Shown here piece after piece: positions 6,746 to 10,666 of a stretch of 10,666 bases of DNA. This DNA is from Candidatus Planktophila sp. (GTDB taxonomy: Bacteria > Actinomycetota > Actinomycetes > Nanopelagicales > Nanopelagicaceae). The stretch spans positions 1 to 10,666 of the forward strand of contig JAURJS010000040.1 of NCBI GenBank assembly GCA_030832135.1. The letters run 5' to 3'. The position numbers and the translations under genes were made by a program. The notes beneath the pieces are model-generated. The model worked only from the letters and a program-made list of their open reading frames with translations, did not search any database and was not told the origin of the DNA. The number at the start of each line of letters is the position of its first letter. Position 1 is the first letter of the stretch.

Positions 6746-7713
6746 CGTCCTGAACTTCCTGTTCTACGAACAATCACTGCAGCAAAGGCGTTGATCACCA
6801 ATGTCAATCCGAAGAGAACCAAGCCCGCAGCCATCAGCGCTTTGATTTCAAAGAGGTTTGCCTCGCCAAAGCGGAGAATGATGAGTGAGGCAACGTTTCC
6901 ACCTGCACCCAAGAGAATCTTGAAGTTGATTTGAAATACGATATTGAGAACCGTATAAACGGCAACGGTCTCACCCATTGCACGTCCGAGTCCAAGCATG
7001 GCTCCACCGATAACGCCAGACTTACCGTACGGAATCACCACGGCTTTAATCATTGACCAGCGAGTTGCACCGAGCGCATATGCAGCCTGGATTCGATCTA
7101 ACGGAGTTTGCGAGAAAACTTCTCGTGATACTGAGGTAATGATTGGGATAATCATAATTGCAAGAACCATGCCTGCAATAAATGGTGAGCGAGTAAAAAT
7201 GTATGGATTTACTTCAAAAATTGGAATGAATCCGAGATATTTATTAAGTAACTTACCCCAGTATTCGGCGCTTGGCATTAGCACCAAGAAGCCCCAGATT
7301 CCAAAGAGGATTGATGGAAAGGCTGCCATCATGTCAATCACTGCAATCAAATATTTCTTGAGAGCGTGTGGTGAATAAAAGTTAAGATAAAGCGCCATTG
7401 CAACTGAAACAGGAACGGCGACCACTACTGCAACTATTGCCGATAAAATTGTGCCGATTAACATGGCAGCAAGTCCGAATTGGCTATCGGTTACGTTTCC
7501 ATTTTCGTCGTATGAAACTGTCCAATCAGAAGAGGTAATAAAGCTAAGACCTTCGCTGGCAATGATTTCGTAACCGCGGTATCCGAGGAACAATGTGATC
7601 AATCCAAGGATTCCAAGTGAGGATAATCCCCCACCGGTTACGATTCGACGGAAGATGCGATCCGAGCGACGAGGCTGCGTTGTAATTTCGCGCGGCGCAG
7701 GGGCTTTGGTCAT
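6742..7713 (-). CDS. pstC: Phosphate ABC transporter permease PstC
   Basis: With the start at 7713 this is a 323-residue membrane permease that pairs with PstA to form the phosphate channel. It has a charged cytoplasmic N-terminus rich in Pro/Arg, a first hydrophobic segment near 26-45, and a periplasm-facing loop (about 55-78). The core carries AAFPSILFGIWGF and the EAA-type loop (AAYALGATRWSMIKAVVIPYGKSG), followed by GRAMGETVAVYTVL, a PstC hallmark. I chose ATG 7713 because AGGA lies eight bases upstream. ATG 7722, adding Met-Leu-Arg, is an alternative. Longer in-frame extensions up to 7815 would run through the PHO box and overlap orn, so I rejected them. It is the first gene of the pst operon. 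Confidence 0.93.
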   Translation of the reverse strand: MTKAPAPREITTQPRRSDRIFRRIVTGGGLSSLGILGLITLFLGYRGYEIIASEGLSFITSSDWTVSYDENGNVTDSQFGLAAMLIGTILSAIVAVVVAVPVSVAMALYLNFYSPHALKKYLIAVIDMMAAFPSILFGIWGFLVLMPSAEYWGKLLNKYLGFIPIFEVNPYIFTRSPFIAGMVLAIMIIPIITSVSREVFSQTPLDRIQAAYALGATRWSMIKAVVIPYGKSGVIGGAMLGLGRAMGETVAVYTVLNIVFQINFKILLGAGGNVASLIILRFGEANLFEIKALMAAGLVLFGLTLVINAFAAVIVRRTGSSGR

Positions 7714-7757
7714 GCGGAGCATCCTGCCCTTAACCTCAGAAAATGAGGCGGATACTT

Positions 7758-7775
7758 GGTGAACGGAAGGTGAAC
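7758..7775 (-). promoter_or_regulatory. PHO box (PhoP-binding direct repeat) upstream of pstC
   Basis: On the minus strand the bases read GTTCACCTTCCGTTCACC: two exact GTTCACC cores whose starts are 11 bases apart. This is the spacing and core sequence known for PhoP boxes of Streptomyces and relatives. It ends 44 bases before the chosen pstC start and points toward pstC, as expected for activation under phosphate limitation. A possible -10 (CATTTT, 7745-7740) lies downstream. The neighbouring orn promoter begins only six bases away on the other strand, so bound PhoP could also affect orn. Confidence 0.82.
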
Positions 7776-7780
7776 GAGAG

Positions 7781-7807
7781 TTGAAACCTCCCCTCACCCA
7801 GTACGCT
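7781..7807 (+). promoter_or_regulatory. Putative orn promoter giving a leaderless transcript
   Basis: TTGAAA (7781-7786, five of six matches to TTGACA) and TACGCT (7802-7807, fitting the actinobacterial TANNNT -10 pattern) are separated by 15 bases. The -10 ends six bases before the A of the orn ATG at 7814. Transcription would therefore begin at or next to the start codon. No Shine-Dalgarno sequence is visible upstream of orn, which fits leaderless translation. The 15-base spacing is shorter than ideal. Confidence 0.5.
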
Positions 7808-7813
7808 CGCCCC

Positions 7814-8425
7814 ATGGCCGCAGAACTCCCTCACCTAGTCTGGATTGATTGTGAGATGACAGGTCTCTCCCTTGAGACCGATGCTTTAGTTGAGATCGCC
7901 GTCCTTGTGACCGATTCAGAGCTCAATATCCTCGGTGAGGGCATCGATCTCGTTATCCACGCCACCGAGGGCCAGCTAGCTGGAATGAATGACTTTGTCC
8001 GCGATATGCACACCTCCTCTGGGCTCATCAATGAGATTGCCCATGGCATTGAGGTCGCAGAAGCTGAGAGGCAGATCCTTGCCTACCTATCATCGGTTGG
8101 AGTCCTCCCAGGCAAGTCACCTCTGGCAGGTAATTCGGTCTCAGTCGATCGCAACTTCATCGCCCGCGATATGAAGGCGATGGCAGATTTCCTCCACTAT
8201 CGCACCATCGATGTCTCAACCATTAAAGAGCTCTCTCGCCGTTGGTATCCCAAGGCTTACTTTGCAGCCCCGGCCAAGACTGGAAATCACAGAGCCTTGG
8301 GAGATATCAAGGACTCTATTGAAGAGTTGAAGTACTACCGCAGCGCTGTTTTCACCAATAAAACCGCAGAAAATAAGCCTGCTAAAAACCGGTTTCTTAA
8401 TATCGGCCCATGGCGGGTAAAGTAA
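7814..8425 (+). CDS. orn: Oligoribonuclease (DEDDh 3'-5' exoribonuclease)
   Basis: A 203-residue cytoplasmic enzyme that degrades 2- to 5-nucleotide RNAs, including pGpG, to mononucleotides in the last step of RNA decay. The DEDDh catalytic set is complete: D12 and E14 in VWIDCEMTGL, D112 in SVDRNF, and H159 with D164 in GNHRALGDIKDS. The family string YRTIDVSTIKELSRRW (129-144) is also present. About 20 basic residues at the C-terminus, after KYYR, extend beyond the Escherichia coli protein. I chose ATG 7814 because the conserved fold begins right after it. A TTG at 7781 would add eleven unconserved residues. No Shine-Dalgarno is present, so the transcript is probably leaderless. Confidence 0.95.
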   Translation: MAAELPHLVWIDCEMTGLSLETDALVEIAVLVTDSELNILGEGIDLVIHATEGQLAGMNDFVRDMHTSSGLINEIAHGIEVAEAERQILAYLSSVGVLPGKSPLAGNSVSVDRNFIARDMKAMADFLHYRTIDVSTIKELSRRWYPKAYFAAPAKTGNHRALGDIKDSIEELKYYRSAVFTNKTAENKPAKNRFLNIGPWRVK

Positions 8426-8443
8426 CGCCCCTACTCAGTACAT

Positions 8444-8520
8444 GGTGGGCGTAGCTCAGCTGGTAGAGCACTCGGTTGTGGTCCGAGATGTCGCGGGTTC
8501 GAGCCCCGTCGCTCACCCCA
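8444..8520 (+). tRNA. tRNA-His (anticodon GTG)
   Basis: The acceptor stem GTGGGCG (8445-8451) pairs with CGCTCAC (8510-8516), with one G-T wobble. The D stem is GCTC/GAGC. The anticodon stem is CTCGG/CCGAG (8471-8475 and 8483-8487), with loop TTGTGGT and anticodon GTG at 8478-8480. The T stem GCGGG/CCCGT has one wobble. The histidine identity pair is encoded: G-1 at 8444 opposite C73 at 8517. CCA is encoded at 8518-8520. It starts 18 bases after orn and lies between orn and ppa, so it may be released from a common transcript. Confidence 0.96.
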
Positions 8521-8585
8521 AGTTTTCCCCTTCCGATATTTCCAATCAGGAAATTTGATAAGGATAAAGAGAAAGTAGTCACCAG

Positions 8586-9071
8586 ATGATCTTTGACGTT
8601 GTAGTTGAAATCCCTGCAGGCTCACGAAACAAGTACGAGATTAACCATGAGACCCACGAGGTCCGCCTCGATCGCATGCTCTTCACTGCCACACGCTTTC
8701 CACACGACTATGGCTTTGTAAAGAACACCCTCTCAAACGATGGCGATCCGCTAGATGCGCTCGTTATGTTGGATGAGCCAACATTCCCAGGTTGCGTAGT
8801 CTCAGCCCGCGCCGTTGCCATGCTTCGCATGACAGATGAGAAGGGTGGCGATGACAAGCTTCTCTGTGTTGCAGCCGGCGATATCCGCAAATCAGGAATT
8901 AAAGATATTGGCGACCTTCCTGTCTATGAACTCGATGAAATCAAGCACTTCTTCGAGGTCTATAAGACGCTCGAGCCAGGTAAGGAAGTTATCGGCGGCG
9001 ATTGGGTTGGCCACGATGAAGCCGAAGCAGAGATTCAAGCTTCCTACGATCGTTATCAAGCACTGAAGTAA
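8586..9071 (+). CDS. ppa: Inorganic pyrophosphatase, family I
   Basis: A 161-residue soluble enzyme, typical of the short prokaryotic family I proteins. It hydrolyses pyrophosphate to two phosphates and so pulls biosynthetic reactions forward. The signature [10 protein letters not shown] (51-60) supplies the metal-binding aspartates D52, D54 and D57. Other recognisable active-site residues are E8, K16 and E18 (in NKYE), Y42, D84, D89 and K91. The whole family pattern is intact. The ribosome-binding site is weak: only A/G-rich sequence precedes the ATG. It follows tRNA-His by 65 bases and precedes amt by 36. No clear terminator separates it from amt, so read-through into amt and glnK is possible. 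Confidence 0.96.
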   Translation: MIFDVVVEIPAGSRNKYEINHETHEVRLDRMLFTATRFPHDYGFVKNTLSNDGDPLDALVMLDEPTFPGCVVSARAVAMLRMTDEKGGDDKLLCVAAGDIRKSGIKDIGDLPVYELDEIKHFFEVYKTLEPGKEVIGGDWVGHDEAEAEIQASYDRYQALK

Positions 9072-9107
9072 ATTAAAGTAATTCCTAAATAAGTTACGGA
9101 GAAACTT

Positions 9108-10376
9108 ATGGATCTAGTTAATGCCGGAGATACAGCCTGGGTATTAGCCAGCGCCGCTCTCGTACTTTTCATGACACCAGCCCTAGCCATCTTCTATGGC
9201 GGCATGGTTCGCGCAAAGTCAGCGCTGAATATGATGATGATGTCATTTGCAGCGATGGGTATCACCACAATTATCTGGGTCCTCTATGGCTACTCCCTCG
9301 CCTTTGGAAAATCGCAGAATGGCCTTATCGGCAGCTTTGAACACTTGGGACTTAAGGGAACGCTAGATCAAGTAGTCGGTGGTGAAGGCCATCAGATTCC
9401 AACCCTTGCCTTTGTGATGTTCCAACTGACATTTGCAATTATCACTGTCGCACTTCTCTCTGGCGCAATTGCAGATCGCGCAAAGTTTGGCTCATGGGTC
9501 ATCTTCGTAGCGGTCTGGATCACCTTGGTCTATATCCCAATCTGCCACTGGGTCTTTGCAGCTCAAGGCGGAGAGGGTGGTTGGATCATCGATAAGTTGA
9601 AGGCCCTTGATTTTGCAGGCGGCCTCGTTGTTGAAATCAACTCAGGTGCTGCCGCACTTGCTCTCGCTCTTGTTCTCGGTAAGCGCGATGGATTTAAGAA
9701 AGATCCAATGCGACCACATAACCTCCCGCTCGTATTGCTCGGCGCCGGAATGCTCTGGTTTGGTTGGTTTGGCTTCAACGCCGGATCGGCCCTGTCTGCC
9801 GGTCACTTAGCTGCAACAGCGATGATCAACACTCAGATCGCAACAGCTGCTGCTGCAATGACATGGATTGCATATGAGAAGTTCCGTGACGGAAAAGCAA
9901 CGACTCTTGGTGTTGCATCAGGTGCTATCGCAGGAGCTGTTGCAATCACACCAGCCTGCGGCTACCTCAACCCACTAGGAGCACTACTCCTAGGACTCAT
10001 CGCCGGTGTGGTCTCAGCATGGGCTGTCACCCGTAAATATAAGTTTGGCTATGACGATTCACTTGATGTGGTCGGAGTCCATGGCGTTGGTGGAATCCTC
10101 GGCATGATTGGTATCGGATTGCTTGCCACTTTGACTGCGAACTCAGCAGGAGCAGATGGGCTCTTCTTCAATGGCGGAACTACCCAACTCAATCGTCAAC
10201 TCATTGGCATCGTTGTTGTTGCCGCTTTCTCATTTACCGCAACTTGGTTGATCGCAACCATCATCCAAAAGACCATTGGCTTCCGTGCATTCCGCGATGA
10301 TGAGCTCAACGGTCTCGACACTACCTATCACGCAGAATCTGCATATGACATCACTGGAAATTCCAATCGCTACTAA
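9108..10376 (+). CDS. amt: Ammonium channel/transporter Amt (Glu at first pore-His position)
   Basis: A 422-residue membrane protein with about eleven hydrophobic segments that moves ammonium/ammonia into the cell as a trimer. Family motifs are LAIFYGGMVRAKSALNMMM (26-44), DFAGGLVVEINSG (168-180), LWFGWFGFNAGS (216-227) and DDSLDVVGVHGVGG (316-329). The second pore histidine is H325. The first (H168 in Escherichia coli AmtB numbering) is replaced by E176, encoded by GAA at 9633-9635. The position matching the AmtB tryptophan W148 is F150. The cytosolic tail (FRDDELNGLDTTYHAESAYD) matches the conserved PII-contacting C-terminus, agreeing with glnK directly downstream. GGAG lies seven bases before the ATG. 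There is no cleaved signal peptide of the AmtB type. Confidence 0.95.
   Translation: MDLVNAGDTAWVLASAALVLFMTPALAIFYGGMVRAKSALNMMMMSFAAMGITTIIWVLYGYSLAFGKSQNGLIGSFEHLGLKGTLDQVVGGEGHQIPTLAFVMFQLTFAIITVALLSGAIADRAKFGSWVIFVAVWITLVYIPICHWVFAAQGGEGGWIIDKLKALDFAGGLVVEINSGAAALALALVLGKRDGFKKDPMRPHNLPLVLLGAGMLWFGWFGFNAGSALSAGHLAATAMINTQIATAAAAMTWIAYEKFRDGKATTLGVASGAIAGAVAITPACGYLNPLGALLLGLIAGVVSAWAVTRKYKFGYDDSLDVVGVHGVGGILGMIGIGLLATLTANSAGADGLFFNGGTTQLNRQLIGIVVVAAFSFTATWLIATIIQKTIGFRAFRDDELNGLDTTYHAESAYDITGNSNRY

Positions 10377-10666
<290 letters not shown>

Noticed and set aside
7734..7748. Five-base-pair hairpin CCTCA/TGAGG upstream of pstC.
   Set aside because: Too short to assign a role; it overlaps the region where the pstC -10 must lie.
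7781..7813. A longer Orn beginning at TTG 7781.
   Set aside because: The eleven extra residues are unconserved, and the TTG lies in the likely -35 element. The family's conserved sequence begins just after ATG 7814.
7714..7815. A longer PstC beginning at 7815 on the minus strand.
   Set aside because: The added residues are not PstC-like, the extension would run through the PHO box, and its start codon overlaps the orn start. The ATG at 7713 (or 7722) has better spacing to an AGGA/AAGG element.
8538..8554. Small hairpin ATTTCC-AATCA-GGAAAT between tRNA-His and ppa as a terminator.
   Set aside because: The six-base-pair A/T-rich stem is weak and no U-tract follows; it may equally be chance.
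9079..9096. GTAA...TTAC imperfect dyad between ppa and amt as a possible GlnR or AmtR nitrogen-control site.
   Set aside because: The spacing does not fit the GlnR pattern of GTNAC and GAAAC boxes six bases apart, and only four bases per arm match.

Overview
The window looks like chromosomal DNA from a streamlined actinobacterium of moderate G+C (about half, by eye). The best match I can suggest is a freshwater acI / Nanopelagicales-type lineage, but this is inference and not proven. Support comes from an actinobacterial-style oligoribonuclease, GTTCACC-type PHO boxes, an EttA-thioesterase pair, and very short gaps. No stretch longer than about 120 bases lacks a gene. I see no insertion sequence, phage gene, CRISPR array or replication origin.

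Left part (1-3380, all minus strand): a tightly packed run transcribed right to left. It holds ettA (ribosome-associated ABC-F ATPase), a hotdog-fold acyl-CoA thioesterase overlapping it by one base, a major facilitator transporter 13 bases further on, and the first codons of another gene running off the left edge. A plus-strand tRNA-Arg(TCT) diverges from ettA. It faces the phosphate genes across a strong stem-loop that can stop transcription from both sides.

Middle part (3612-7713, minus strand): a complete high-affinity phosphate ABC transporter in the transcription order pstC-pstA-pstB-pstS. The first three genes overlap by 1 to 4 bases. The binding-protein gene pstS comes last, behind a 117-base leader. 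Two non-coding sites carry the heptamer GTTCACC. Upstream of pstC it is an 11-base-spaced direct repeat, the classical actinobacterial PhoP box. Upstream of pstS it is an inverted repeat. The pstS leader also holds a 10-base segment exactly complementary to the pstS ribosome-binding site.

Right part (7814-10666, plus strand): orn (oligoribonuclease, probably leaderless), tRNA-His(GTG), ppa (inorganic pyrophosphatase), amt (ammonium channel), and the start of glnK (PII protein) cut by the window end. The Amt protein has glutamate in place of the first of the two conserved pore histidines.

Taken together, this is a housekeeping and nutrient-uptake neighbourhood: phosphate import, pyrophosphate recycling, ammonium import with its PII regulator, and RNA/translation maintenance. 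I found no new multi-gene system. The points worth a second look are the regulatory architecture of the pst locus and the Amt pore substitution.
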